Assembly (NCBI RefSeq): GCF_004683885.1
Contig: NZ_CP038440.1
Location: 1,398,001 to 1,462,000 of the forward strand
From: Brevundimonas sp. MF30-B
GTDB lineage: Bacteria; Pseudomonadota; Alphaproteobacteria; Caulobacterales; Caulobacteraceae
Length of the DNA: 64,000 nt
Direction: 5' to 3'
Positions 36,886 through 46,387 of this stretch are shown piece after piece. The translations under genes and the position numbers were made by a program. The first letter of the stretch is position 1. Each line of letters begins with the position of its first letter. The notes beneath the pieces were generated by a model. The model saw only the letters and a list, made by a program, of their open reading frames with translations. It was not told where the DNA came from and did no database searches.

Positions 36886-38319
36886 TCAGCCGGCCGGCGC
36901 CACGACGGCGGGACGATTGCGCTGCTGGCGGCGGTCCAGCGCCTCGACGTCGTCCATGGTGGCGCCCGACGCCAGCACGATGTCCATGGCGCGCCGCCAT
37001 TCCATGCTGTTTCGGTCCAGCATGTCGCGAGCCCGCAGGGCGAACTGGGTGGCCTGTTGCGTGCGTCCCAGCGCGAACCAGTATTCGGCCGAGGCGAGGC
37101 GCGCTTCGCCTTCCTTGCCCTGGCTCGCGTAGGCCTGGCTGATCAGGCGCCAGGCCATGGTGTTGTCCTTTTCCAGAGCGAGCGCGCGCTTCAACTGATC
37201 GACGGCCTCATCGAGCCGGGAGGAGTCGTTCGTCTCGATCAAGGCGTGGGCCAGGTTGATGCGCAGCAGGGGGGCGTCGGGCTTCAACTGCACCGATCGC
37301 GCGTGCGATTCCAACGAATCCGCCGGTCGGCCCTCCTCGAACAGGATCTGGCCGCGCAGCTCCCAAAGGTAGGGATTCTCGGGCTGCTCGGCGAGCAGCA
37401 CATCGACCGCGTCCAGGGCGGGATCGGTCTGACCATTCTTGAACAGCGCGATGGCGCGGGCGTACCGGGCGGGGTAGGCGGTCGCCGACGCCGGATAGTC
37501 GCGCAGCGTTTGGTTCGGCGAGTCCATGAAGGCGTGGATCTTGGCGAGCACGATGGCGTGCTGGGCCATGGCCTCGTCGCTGTCGCGCTGACCGTAGTTG
37601 GGGGCCTGTTCCACGGGGCGGCGCAGCGCCTCGATCCGCTGGCCTGACAAGGGGTGGCTTCGGAAATAAGGATACCGTCGGGCGTCGGAAAAGACCTCCT
37701 GAGAGCGGAAGTTCTCGAAGAAATCGACGAGGCCCTTGCCCGAGATGCCGGCCCGATCAAGCGCGCGCGCCGCCGTGATGTCGGCTTCGCCTTCCTGGCT
37801 CTGCATATAGCGCAGAGCGCTGAGCGTGCCGAAATACTGGCTGGACGCCATGAGCGCCGCGCCCGCGTCCGGCGCGCCAGCCACGGCGGCCAGAGCCCCC
37901 AGGGCCATCGTCATCAGGAACGGCTGCATGCCTGCGCTTTGCGCGCCGTCTCGCAGCGTGTGGCGGTTTTTGATGTGACCAGCCTCGTGCGCGATCACGC
38001 CCAGAAGTTGGTTCGGGTTGCGGGTTCGGGTGATCAGGCCGGTGTTCAGCCCCATGATGCGCCCGCGTGTGGCGAAGGCGTTCAGGTCCGGATCGCTGAT
38101 CAGCAGAATCTGGACCTCATCGGGCTCCAGACCCATGGCCACGAAGACCGGGTCGGACCAGCCACGTATGATCTCTTCGATTTCGGTGTCGCGGATGGCG
38201 CCCTGCGCCGCAGCTGGGGCGGCGGTCATGAGCACGCTTGCGGCCGCAACGGCCGCACCAGCCATTCGAGCCAGTCTGGAAAGGCCCAGTTTGCGCAGGG
38301 GACGGGGAAGCCGGCTCAT
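36886..38319 (-). CDS. Periplasmic M48 metalloprotease with TPR repeats (BepA-like)
   Basis: This 477-residue protein starts with a signal peptide ending AAA|Q (about residue 38-39), followed by an M48 peptidase domain with HEAGH at 111-115 and a likely third zinc ligand in EGEADITAARALD. The C-terminal half (about 300-460) is helical and TPR-like. E. coli BepA has this layout and removes misassembled LptD or BAM substrates at the outer membrane. Co-location with a DsbA-like gene fits envelope quality control. Confidence 0.92.
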   Translation of the reverse strand: MSRLPRPLRKLGLSRLARMAGAAVAAASVLMTAAPAAAQGAIRDTEIEEIIRGWSDPVFVAMGLEPDEVQILLISDPDLNAFATRGRIMGLNTGLITRTRNPNQLLGVIAHEAGHIKNRHTLRDGAQSAGMQPFLMTMALGALAAVAGAPDAGAALMASSQYFGTLSALRYMQSQEGEADITAARALDRAGISGKGLVDFFENFRSQEVFSDARRYPYFRSHPLSGQRIEALRRPVEQAPNYGQRDSDEAMAQHAIVLAKIHAFMDSPNQTLRDYPASATAYPARYARAIALFKNGQTDPALDAVDVLLAEQPENPYLWELRGQILFEEGRPADSLESHARSVQLKPDAPLLRINLAHALIETNDSSRLDEAVDQLKRALALEKDNTMAWRLISQAYASQGKEGEARLASAEYWFALGRTQQATQFALRARDMLDRNSMEWRRAMDIVLASGATMDDVEALDRRQQRNRPAVVAPAG

Positions 38320-38367
38320 GATCTGCTCCGTTCGCTCCCCCGTCTTGTCCAGACTAATCGTGTCCGA

Positions 38368-41025
38368 TCAGCGGCGCCACCATCCGCGTTTCGGCTTGGC
38401 CGGTGGAGCGGTGATCTGGTTCGGATCGTCGGCGATTATCGAAGACAGGTCCGCTTCGGGCTGCGGCGCGGGCTTGGCTTCGACGATGACCACGGCCTCG
38501 GCCGCCGCCTCGGGTTCGCCTTCCAGCACCGCTTCGATGGCCTCCTCGACCTTGGCGGCCAGGTTGGGCGCCACGTCCAACTCGGCCGGCTGAGGCGTTT
38601 CGTCCGCCGCGTCGATGTCCGAGACGGTCGCGGTCTCGACCGCCACCTTGCGGCGCACGCGGCGACGCTTGGGCTCGGCCGGGATGGCGACGGGGGCGGC
38701 GTCCTCGGTCTGTTCGGGCTGAGCCTCGCCGTCCAGGACCGTGGCGATCGGCGCATCGACGTCGCCCTCGATCGGCATGCCTTCGCCGGTGGCGCGGCCT
38801 TCGACCTTGGCTTCGTGGCTCAGGCCGCCTTCGCCCGAGCGATCCCGGCCGCGGCCGCGGCCGCGCCGGCGACGCCGACGACCGCTTTCACGGTCCTCAC
38901 TGTCGTTCTCGACCTCGATCCGGACTTCGCGGCCCTCGTCGTCGGCGCCCTCGGCGCCGTCGGCGGCGGCGTCGGCCTGGGGCCGGTCGCCGTGCGGGTT
39001 CAGCGGATCGAACCAGACATAGGGGTCGTCAAGCGACGGCGTGCGGCCACGCACCCAGAAGAAGGCGTCGCGTTCGCCGTCCTCGCGAACCCGGCGACCG
39101 CCGCGACGTCCGCGACGACGCCGGCGTCCGGCCTCGTCCTCAGTCTCGTCAGATGCCTCGAGAGCGGGGCCGGTGTCCTCGGCCTCGTCGCGCGGCCCGC
39201 CGCGACGGCGGCGTCGACGGCCGCGGCCGCGACCTTCCTGACGCTCGCGCGCCTCGTCATCGTCGGTGTCTTCGCGGGCCAGGTCGGCCTCGTCGGCGTC
39301 GTCTTCGTCGTCGCCGATGGCCTCTTCCTCGTCGTCCTCGTCCTCATCTTCCCAGGCCGAGTCGTCGAAGTCGTCCTCGAGGTCGGCCGGCGTCAGACCG
39401 GTCACCTCGGGCACGAAGTCCTCATTGGTCTCGATACGATCCAGCGAGTGCTCGCCCTGACCCAGGCTATCGTCGATCAGGACGACGACGTTCAGGCCGC
39501 GCTGCTGCAGCAGGCGCTGCAGATAGTCGCGCTTGTGGTTCAGAATATAGAGGCCGACGGCCGTGCAAACACGCAGATTGACGACGCCCGCCCCGTTCTT
39601 GCCGGCTTCGATGTCGACGGCGCGCAGGGTCATCAGGGCGGCGCTTTCCGCCGAACGGATGCGGCCGGCGCCCTGGCAGTGCGGGCAGACTTCGGTGGCG
39701 CCCTCGATCACGCCCAGGCGGCGGCGCTGACGGCTGATCTCCATCAAGCCGAAGGGCGAGATGCGACCCATCTGGATGCGGGCGCGATCCTTGGCCAGGG
39801 CGTCCTTCAGCGCTTTCTCGACGGCGCGGTTGTTCTTGCCCTCGTCCATGTCGATGAAGTCGATGACGATCAGGCCGGCCAGGTCGCGCAGGCGCAGCTG
39901 ACGGGCGGCCTCGACGGCCGCTTCCATGTTGGTCTTGGTCGCTGTCGCCTCGACATTGCGCTCCTTGGTGGCGCGGCCCGAGTTGACGTCGATGGCCACC
40001 AGGGCCTCGGTTTGGTTGATGACCAGATAGCCGCCCGACTTCAGCGGCACGACCGGCTGGTGGATCTGGGTAAGCAACTCTTCGATGCCGTTCGCCGCGA
40101 ACAGCGGGCGAGACCCCTGGTACAGGTGTATCTTGCGCGCCTGGGACGGCATCAGCACGCGCATGAAGTCGCGCGCTTCCTTGAAGCCTTCGACGCCTTC
40201 GACCTGAATGCCGTCGAAGTCCTTGTCGTACATGTCGCGGACGGCGCGGCGGACCAGGTTCTCTTCTTCGTAGATCAGCGACGGCGCATTGGAGCGCAGG
40301 GTCGTCTCGCGGATTGTCTCCCAGAGGCGCAGCAGATATTCGTAGTCGCGCTTGATTTCGGCCTTGGTGCGCTTGGCGCCGGCGGTGCGAATGATCAGGC
40401 CCATGCCTTGGGGCACGTTCAGGGCTGCCGCGGCGGCCTTCAGGCGCTTGCGGTCGGTGGCCTGGGTGATCTTGCGCGAGATGCCGCCGCCCTTGCCGGT
40501 GTTGGGCATCAGCACGCAATAGCGGCCGGCCAGCGACAGCCAGGTGGTCAGGGCCGCGCCCTTGCCGCCGCGCTCGTCCTTGACGACCTGCACCAGCAGG
40601 ATTTGGCGGCGTTTGATGACGTCCTGGATCTTGTAACGGCGCATCAGGCGCCGCTTCAGCCGCTCTTCGTCGGCCAGCTTGGCTTCGGGGTCGGCCTCGT
40701 CGTCGGTCGATTCGCGGCCCAGATCGTCTTCGTCTTCGTCGTCGTGCGCCTCGGCCATGATGGCTTCGCGGTCGGCGACCGGGATTTGGTAATAGTCGGG
40801 GTGGATCTCGTTGAAGGCCAGGAAGCCGTGGCGGTTGCCGCCATATTCGACGAAGGCGGCCTGAAGGCTGGGCTCTACGCGGGTGACCTTGGCGAGATAG
40901 ATGTTGCCGCGCAGCTGGCGCTTGGTCTTCGACTCGAAGTCGAATTCCTCAACCTGGCGTCCGTCCACGATGGCGACGCGGGTTTCTTCCGCGTGCGCCG
41001 CATCGATCAGCATTGTCTTTGACAT
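38368..41025 (-). CDS. rne: Ribonuclease E
   Basis: This 885-residue endoribonuclease cuts AU-rich single-stranded RNA and scaffolds the degradosome. The S1 domain is near the N-terminus (about 35-130), interrupted by an acidic insert typical of alphaproteobacteria. The DNase I-like catalytic core follows, with metal-binding ALVAIDVNSGR, and then the Zn-link CPHCQGAGR. The C-terminal 350 residues are disordered, alternating acidic and Arg-rich blocks that bind RNA and partners, and end in KRGWWRR. The ATG at 41025 (MSKTMLIDAAH) is used. Its upstream gap is 428 bp. Confidence 0.97.
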   Translation of the reverse strand: MSKTMLIDAAHAEETRVAIVDGRQVEEFDFESKTKRQLRGNIYLAKVTRVEPSLQAAFVEYGGNRHGFLAFNEIHPDYYQIPVADREAIMAEAHDDEDEDDLGRESTDDEADPEAKLADEERLKRRLMRRYKIQDVIKRRQILLVQVVKDERGGKGAALTTWLSLAGRYCVLMPNTGKGGGISRKITQATDRKRLKAAAAALNVPQGMGLIIRTAGAKRTKAEIKRDYEYLLRLWETIRETTLRSNAPSLIYEEENLVRRAVRDMYDKDFDGIQVEGVEGFKEARDFMRVLMPSQARKIHLYQGSRPLFAANGIEELLTQIHQPVVPLKSGGYLVINQTEALVAIDVNSGRATKERNVEATATKTNMEAAVEAARQLRLRDLAGLIVIDFIDMDEGKNNRAVEKALKDALAKDRARIQMGRISPFGLMEISRQRRRLGVIEGATEVCPHCQGAGRIRSAESAALMTLRAVDIEAGKNGAGVVNLRVCTAVGLYILNHKRDYLQRLLQQRGLNVVVLIDDSLGQGEHSLDRIETNEDFVPEVTGLTPADLEDDFDDSAWEDEDEDDEEEAIGDDEDDADEADLAREDTDDDEARERQEGRGRGRRRRRRGGPRDEAEDTGPALEASDETEDEAGRRRRRGRRGGRRVREDGERDAFFWVRGRTPSLDDPYVWFDPLNPHGDRPQADAAADGAEGADDEGREVRIEVENDSEDRESGRRRRRRGRGRGRDRSGEGGLSHEAKVEGRATGEGMPIEGDVDAPIATVLDGEAQPEQTEDAAPVAIPAEPKRRRVRRKVAVETATVSDIDAADETPQPAELDVAPNLAAKVEEAIEAVLEGEPEAAAEAVVIVEAKPAPQPEADLSSIIADDPNQITAPPAKPKRGWWRR

Positions 41026-41453
41026 AAAGGGTCTCTCTGAGGCGCGCACAGGGCCGGCCCGAGAGCGTGATCGCTCCGGGTCTGGCGGCTCGCCGAATAA
41101 GGATGGGGGCCAAAGCGCGCGTCATTCCGTCGCCGGAGGCGATTTCGGCGAAGGCTCGCCGGTCGGAAGCGCAGGCGTATAGGCCCATGGGTCGGTTCGG
41201 TCCTGGATGCGGCCGCACCCCGTCTGCAGGGGCCTTCGCGCCGATCCGCTCGTCGGACCGGGGGCGAGCCCGTCGGTCCTCTGATGGGTGAAAGTCACGC
41301 CGCGAGGAGGGCGCGTCCAAGCCGGCAAGCGGCAGACGCGATCGTTCGCGAACGGACGCAAACATAGTCACGCCTTCGCCATAAGGAAAGCGGCCTGAGT
41401 GAAAGGGCGTATTTCGGCGCGCCTTAACCCCTCGCTGACCATCCTGAGGCACA
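41026..41453. other. Long gap between rne and the amidase; likely rne 5' leader
   Basis: This 428-bp non-coding stretch separates the divergent rne and amidase starts, much longer than other gaps here. It must hold both promoters and probably a long rne leader. It contains a 12-bp perfect palindrome CGTTCGCGAACG (41343-41354) and several GC-rich inverted repeats. In E. coli the rne leader is the site of autoregulation by its own product. No small gene is convincing. Confidence 0.45.
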
Positions 41454-42725
41454 ATGCGGGCTAAGAAAGTATGGTGGGTCGCCGTCAGAATGAACGGTCA
41501 GTGTTTCAACCTGTCCCGATGGGGGCTGCGCGAGTGGGCGATGACGGCCGTGGCCGCAGCCGTGTTCTGCGTGGTGCTGCTGGCGGCTGGGCGCGGACTG
41601 GCTTTCGGGGCGGCGGGCGAGGTCTTGGGGGTCCGTTTCGGCGGCGACGCCGAGCGCACCCGGGTCGTCATCGACCTGGAGAAGACCACGCGCGGCCAGG
41701 TGGTCGCCAACGGCTCGCAGGGGCGCGTGGACGTGTCACTGGCGTCGATCGGCGTCGGGCGCGGCCTGGCGGGTTCGGGATCGGGTCTTGTTCAGTCCTG
41801 GCGTGTGGACGGGCAGGGCGGCGGCGCCCGCGTCCAGCTCGAACTGGCGCGCAATGCGGAAATCGAGCGCCGCTTCCTGCTGCCGCCGGCCGATGGCGTG
41901 GCGCACTACCGGTATGTCATCGACTTGAAGTCGACGGGCGGCGCAACGGCCTCTACGCCAGGCGGCGCACGACCCACGGCCCCGCGCCCTGAACAGCGGC
42001 GCGCCGAAAAGCCCTTGATCGTCATCGACGCCGGCCATGGCGGCAATGATCCCGGCGCGGCCGGTCTCCACACTCAGGAAAAGGTCGTCACCCTGGCCGC
42101 GGCTCAGCAGCTCAAGGCCGAGTTGGAGCGGACGGGGCGCTACCGCGTGCGCATGACGCGCGAAGGCGACCGCTATGTCGCCTTGAACCGCCGCGTGGAG
42201 ATCGCCCGCGCTCTGGACGCCGACCTGTTCATCTCGCTGCACGCCGACGCCGGATCCGACGCCGTGCTGCGCGGCGCCAGCGTCTACACCCTGTCTGAAC
42301 AGGGGGCGGGTAGGGCCGTGCGCGAATACACGCGCGGCGACAACTGGCATCAGAACCTGCGGCTGCCGGGGCGCGACCCGTCAGTAGACCGCATCCTTCT
42401 GGACATGACCCAGCGCGCCACACAGAACCGCTCGGCCCAGTACGCCCGCGTATTGCTCACCCATCTGGAGGCGGCGGACCACCCCATGCTGCGCCGCAGC
42501 CATCGCGACGCGGGCCTGGCGGTCCTTCTGGCCCCTGACGTGCCGGCCGTCCTTCTGGAGATGGGCTTCATCACCAACCCGGAGGATGAGCGCCTGCTGA
42601 CCGACACCCGTGCGCGGGGCCGCCTGATGCGCACCGTAGCCGAGAGCATCGACCGCTACTTCCGCGAACCCGCGGCGCCGGTCCAAATTGCCGCGGGGGG
42701 CGGCGCTGGCGCTGGCCGTCCGTAA
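41454..42725 (+). CDS. N-acetylmuramoyl-L-alanine amidase with AMIN domain (AmiC-like)
   Basis: This 423-residue cell-wall hydrolase cuts the amide between MurNAc and the peptide stem. A long signal or anchor helix (about residues 29-50) is followed by an AMIN domain (about 55-150) and an amidase_3 catalytic domain. Zinc ligands are in VIDAGHGGNDPG, the following Glu and SLHADAG, and the catalytic Glu in VLLEMGFITN. It probably works in daughter-cell separation. The ATG at 41454 is used; in-frame ATGs at 41490 and 41541 are possible. Confidence 0.94.
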   Translation: MRAKKVWWVAVRMNGQCFNLSRWGLREWAMTAVAAAVFCVVLLAAGRGLAFGAAGEVLGVRFGGDAERTRVVIDLEKTTRGQVVANGSQGRVDVSLASIGVGRGLAGSGSGLVQSWRVDGQGGGARVQLELARNAEIERRFLLPPADGVAHYRYVIDLKSTGGATASTPGGARPTAPRPEQRRAEKPLIVIDAGHGGNDPGAAGLHTQEKVVTLAAAQQLKAELERTGRYRVRMTREGDRYVALNRRVEIARALDADLFISLHADAGSDAVLRGASVYTLSEQGAGRAVREYTRGDNWHQNLRLPGRDPSVDRILLDMTQRATQNRSAQYARVLLTHLEAADHPMLRRSHRDAGLAVLLAPDVPAVLLEMGFITNPEDERLLTDTRARGRLMRTVAESIDRYFREPAAPVQIAAGGGAGAGRP

Positions 42726-42755
42726 TGGAACGAGCCTGACTCCAGCGGCCGTCGC

Positions 42756-43187
42756 TCAGGTCTCGGGGGCTTCGGCGAGCGGACCGCCTATGGACCAGAC
42801 GTGGCCAAAGGGGTCGCGCAGCTGACCATATCGGTCGCCCCAGAACTGGTCCTCCATCGGCAAGATCGGTTCCGCCCCGTTGGCCAGGGCCCGCGCCCAC
42901 CACTCGTCAGGATCGGCGACCTGAAGATGCAGGGTCACGCCCTTGGGCTTGATGTCGGCCTCGCCGTGATACTCGGGGAATTCGTCGTTCAGCATGACGC
43001 TGGCGCCGTTGATGCGCAGATGACAGTGCATCAGCCGCTCGCCGTCCTCGGCAAGATGGCGCGTTAGCTCGGTCGCGGCGAAGGCGCGCTGGTAGAACTC
43101 GCTGGCCGCCTGGCCCCCGCGTGAGGGGATGGTCAGGTGCGGGGTGACGCCGCCGGTCGGGCCCTGTGGGTTATGGTCGTCGGACAT
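42756..43187 (-). CDS. VOC-family (PhnB/glyoxalase-like) protein
   Basis: This 143-residue protein has the paired beta-alpha-beta-beta-beta pattern of the vicinal oxygen chelate fold. PHLTIPSRGGQAASEFYQRAF starts the fold and QLRDPFGHVWSI ends it, the pattern of PhnB-like proteins. The substrate is unknown. GGAGGAAATC precedes the ATG. Confidence 0.88.
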   Translation of the reverse strand: MSDDHNPQGPTGGVTPHLTIPSRGGQAASEFYQRAFAATELTRHLAEDGERLMHCHLRINGASVMLNDEFPEYHGEADIKPKGVTLHLQVADPDEWWARALANGAEPILPMEDQFWGDRYGQLRDPFGHVWSIGGPLAEAPET

Positions 43188-43254
43188 GATTTCCTCCGTG
43201 CATGCGATGCTAACGCGTGAAAAGCCGTCGGCGACTGCCTATCTCTGACAGTTC

Positions 43255-44571
43255 ATGAGCGATCTTTTCGAAGCCTCCGGCATCCATCCCCCTGACGCGC
43301 CCCTGGCCGACCGGCTGCGCCCCCGCACGCTGGACGAGGTGGTGGGCCAGGATCATCTGCTGGGCGAGGGCGGGCCCATCCGGCGCATGATCGAGGCGGG
43401 CCGGCTGGGCTCGATGATCCTGTGGGGACCGCCAGGCACCGGCAAGACCACCATTGCGCGCCTTCTGGCTCAGGCCGCGGGCTATCAGTACCAGCAGATC
43501 AGCGCCGTCTTTTCGGGTGTGGCCGACCTGAAGAAGGCGTTCGAGCAGGCGCGGGTGCGGCGCGCAGCGGGGCAGAGCACCCTGCTGTTCGTCGACGAGA
43601 TCCACCGGTTCAACCGCGCCCAGCAGGATGGCTTCCTGCCCTTCGTGGAAGAGGGGGTGGTCACCCTGGTCGGGGCCACGACCGAGAACCCCAGTTTCGA
43701 GCTGAACGGCGCCCTGCTGTCGCGTTCGCAGGTCTATGTGCTGAAGCGGCTGGACGACGCGGCGCTCGATCAGCTCCTGGCGCGCGCCGAGGCGCATGAG
43801 GGCCGGCCGCTTCCGCTGACGCCCGAGGCGCGTCAGGCCATGGCGGCGCTGGCCGACGGCGACGGCCGCTATCTGCTGACCATGTCCGAGGTCCTGTTCG
43901 ACCTGCCGCAGACTGAGCCGATGGATGTGCAGGCCCTGGCTGGCGTGCTTCAGCGCCGAGCCCCCGCCTACGACAAGAGCCGGGAAGAGCACTACAACCT
44001 CATCAGCGCGCTGCATAAGTCCGTGCGCGGCTCGGACCCCGACGCGGCGCTGTACTGGCTGGCTCGGATGCTGAACGGCGGCGAGGATCCGCTGTATCTG
44101 GCGCGGCGCATCGTGCGCATGGCGGTCGAGGACATCGGCGAGGCCGACCCACTGTCGATCCTGGTCGCCAATGCGGCCAAGGACACCTACGACTTCCTGG
44201 GCAGTCCCGAGGGCGAGCTGGCGCTTGCTCAGGCTGTGGTGCACCTGGCCACCGCGCCGAAGTCCGTGGGCGTCTACGAAGCCTTCAAGGCCGCCAAGCG
44301 GGCCGCCCACGAAACCGGCAGCCTGATGCCCCCAGCCCATATCCGCAACGCTCCGACCAAACTGATGAAGTCGCTGGGCTACGGAAAGGGCTATCAGTAC
44401 GACCCCGACACGCCAGAGGGCTTCTCGGGCGCCAACTTCTTCCCCGACGAGATGGAGCGGCGCGTCTTCTACAAGCCCAAGGGCGAGGGCCACGAAGAGA
44501 AGATCAGGGCGCGCCTCGACCGCTGGGCCGAAATGCGGGTCCGGATGCAGGGCGAGAATGGGGACAACTGA
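43255..44571 (+). CDS. rarA: Replication-associated recombination protein A (AAA+ ATPase)
   Basis: RarA (MgsA) acts at stalled replication forks. The 438-residue protein has Walker A GPPGTGKT at residues 58-65, a Walker B LLFVDEIHRFN, and the MgsA-type C-terminal tetramerisation domain (AVEDIGEADP, then HLATAPKSVGVYEAF). Length and order fit the family throughout. It is transcribed alone. Confidence 0.97.
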   Translation: MSDLFEASGIHPPDAPLADRLRPRTLDEVVGQDHLLGEGGPIRRMIEAGRLGSMILWGPPGTGKTTIARLLAQAAGYQYQQISAVFSGVADLKKAFEQARVRRAAGQSTLLFVDEIHRFNRAQQDGFLPFVEEGVVTLVGATTENPSFELNGALLSRSQVYVLKRLDDAALDQLLARAEAHEGRPLPLTPEARQAMAALADGDGRYLLTMSEVLFDLPQTEPMDVQALAGVLQRRAPAYDKSREEHYNLISALHKSVRGSDPDAALYWLARMLNGGEDPLYLARRIVRMAVEDIGEADPLSILVANAAKDTYDFLGSPEGELALAQAVVHLATAPKSVGVYEAFKAAKRAAHETGSLMPPAHIRNAPTKLMKSLGYGKGYQYDPDTPEGFSGANFFPDEMERRVFYKPKGEGHEEKIRARLDRWAEMRVRMQGENGDN

Positions 44572-44639
44572 ACGCCGTTCATTGTTAACCGCCTCGACTT
44601 GGGTTTAGCGTCGCGACTTGAACTCCTGGGGAGGGGGCG

Positions 44640-45092
44640 ATGATCGAACTGATGCGCAATCCACGCACGCCGTGGCACCTGTGGCTGGTGGGCGTGCTGT
44701 CGCTGCTGTGGAATGGTTTCGGGGCCTGGGATTTCATCCAGACCATTACCCGAGGCGAGGCCTATATGCGGGCCATGGGTTTCGGCGACGACATGATCGC
44801 CTATTACAACGCCATGCCGACCTGGATGTACGGGCCCTGGGTTCTGGGCGTCTGGGGCGCGGTGATCGGCTCGGTTCTGCTTTTGGCGCGGAGGCGCTGG
44901 GCGGTCGTGGCGTTCGCCCTGTCCTTCCTTGGTGCGCTGATCAGCCTGATCTACGGCAAGCTGATCAATCCGCCGCCGGCCCCCACGCCGGAGATGGCGG
45001 CCATGGCCTGGATGCCCTACGTCATCCTGCTGATCGCGGCCTTCCTGCTCTGGTACGCCTGGGCCATGGCGAAGCGGGGCGTGCTGCGCTAA
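44640..45092 (+). CDS. Four-helix inner-membrane protein of unknown function
   Basis: This 150-residue protein has four predicted membrane helices (about 13-35, 66-84, 88-108 and 121-143) and a conserved-looking SLLWNGFGAWDFIQT in helix 1. I recognise the type from uncharacterised alphaproteobacterial proteins but not a named function. GGGGAGGGGG precedes the ATG. The pseudouridine synthase gene follows ten bases later. Confidence 0.8.
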   Translation: MIELMRNPRTPWHLWLVGVLSLLWNGFGAWDFIQTITRGEAYMRAMGFGDDMIAYYNAMPTWMYGPWVLGVWGAVIGSVLLLARRRWAVVAFALSFLGALISLIYGKLINPPPAPTPEMAAMAWMPYVILLIAAFLLWYAWAMAKRGVLR

Positions 45093-45101
45093 CCCCGGCG
45101 G

Positions 45102-45848
45102 GTGACCCGCGCGCCCGTTGAGTTGAGCCCCGAAGACATCGCCGCCGTCCGCTCGTGGGTGATCCACGAGGACGCGCATCTGATCGCCTTCTCCAAGCCG
45201 TCGGGCCTGTCCAGCCAGGGCGGGCGGATCAAGGCGCATACGCTGGACGACCTGCTGTGGGCCTTCATGCGCTCGAACGGCAAGCGGCCTGAGCTGGTGC
45301 ATCGGCTGGATCGCGACACCTCGGGCGTCATTCTGGCGGCCAAGACCAAGCCCGCGGCCGGCGCGCTGGGCAAGGCGATCCAGATGCGCAAGGTGTCCAA
45401 GACCTATCTGGCGCTGGTGTCCGAGGCGCCCCAGCCGCGTGACGGACGCATCACCGCGCCACTGCGCCGCGAAGAAATCGGGCGCGAGAGCTATATGCGC
45501 GTCGTCGCCTTCGACGCGCCGGGCGCGCAAGGCGCCGAGAGCGGATATCGCACCCTGACGGTCAGCGAGGACGGCGCCCTGGTCGAACTATCGCCGGTCA
45601 CGGGACGGATGCATCAGCTGCGGGTGCATATGGCGTCGATCGGGCGACCGCTGGTGGGAGACGTTCGGTATGGCGGCGCGCTGACGTTCGGCGGACGCGC
45701 GGCGTCGCGGCTGATGCTGCATGCGGCCTCCCTCAGCTTTCCGCATCCCGACACCGGCGAGCGCACGACCGTCTCGGCGGCGCCGCCCGAGGATTTCCAA
45801 GCGGCGATGCGGGCGGCGGGGCTGGCCGGGAACGAACCGGGGGCATGA
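45102..45848 (+). CDS. RluA-family pseudouridine synthase
   Basis: This 248-residue enzyme converts uridine to pseudouridine in rRNA or tRNA. The catalytic Asp72 is in HRLDRDTSGVI, and GRMHQLRVHMASIGRP is the usual late motif. It has no S4 domain, so it belongs to the shorter RluA/TruC-like members. The start is GTG with no clear ribosome-binding site. Target uridine unknown. Confidence 0.92.
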   Translation: MTRAPVELSPEDIAAVRSWVIHEDAHLIAFSKPSGLSSQGGRIKAHTLDDLLWAFMRSNGKRPELVHRLDRDTSGVILAAKTKPAAGALGKAIQMRKVSKTYLALVSEAPQPRDGRITAPLRREEIGRESYMRVVAFDAPGAQGAESGYRTLTVSEDGALVELSPVTGRMHQLRVHMASIGRPLVGDVRYGGALTFGGRAASRLMLHAASLSFPHPDTGERTTVSAAPPEDFQAAMRAAGLAGNEPGA

Positions 45849-45881
45849 AGCGCTAATCCGGTGACAACCGGAGACAACGCC

Positions 45882-46385
45882 ATGAAGCGCCTCGCCATTC
45901 TGCCGATCCTCGCCGCCTCGACGCTGGCTCTGTCCGCCTGCGCCAGCCTGGCGCCATATGGACCGCAAACGTCGGCGGGCGGGCAAGGCTTCACCGAGCA
46001 GCGGATCGAGTCCAACCGCTTTCGCGTGAACTACTATGGCGTCGGCGCGCCGGGTCCCGTGGCCGATCTGGCCCTGCTCAGGGCGGCCGAGCTGACGACC
46101 CAGCAGGGCTACGACTGGTTCGAGGTGACCCAGCGCTGGATCGACGGCCGTCCCGACAGCGCCGGCGGCGTGCGTCCCTCGGTCGGCGTCGGCTACAGCT
46201 CTGGCCGCTATGGCGGCTATTCCGCCTCGGGCGTGGGCGTGGGCCTGGGACTGAACTTCAGCGGTCCGTCGCCAACGTCGACCACGCTGGAAGTCGTCAT
46301 GGGCCGTGGACAGCGTCCGGACCGTCCCAACGCCTATGATGCGCGCGGCGTCCAGGATTCGGTGGGGACCCGTCGCGGCCGCTGA
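45882..46385 (+). CDS. CC0125/CC1285-family lipoprotein
   Basis: This 167-residue lipoprotein begins with a signal peptide and a lipobox LSAC at about residue 20. The mature part starts YGPQTSAGGQGFTEQRIESN, the pattern of a family known from Caulobacter (CC0125/CC1285), and has a long Gly/Ser/Tyr-rich middle. The function is unknown; the family sits on the periplasmic side of a membrane. The ribosome-binding site GGAGA lies in the 3' arm of a 6-bp hairpin (TCCGGT-gaca-ACCGGA, 45857-45872). Confidence 0.85.
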   Translation: MKRLAILPILAASTLALSACASLAPYGPQTSAGGQGFTEQRIESNRFRVNYYGVGAPGPVADLALLRAAELTTQQGYDWFEVTQRWIDGRPDSAGGVRPSVGVGYSSGRYGGYSASGVGVGLGLNFSGPSPTSTTLEVVMGRGQRPDRPNAYDARGVQDSVGTRRGR

Positions 46386-46387
46386 TC

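Noticed and set aside
37654-41022. A 1122-codon plus-strand open frame lying opposite rne and part of the M48 gene
   Set aside because: It is the antisense shadow of the real genes: GC-rich codons leave few stops on the other strand, and the product is a Val/Gly/Asp-rich mix without any domain, while the minus strand encodes clear RNase E motifs.
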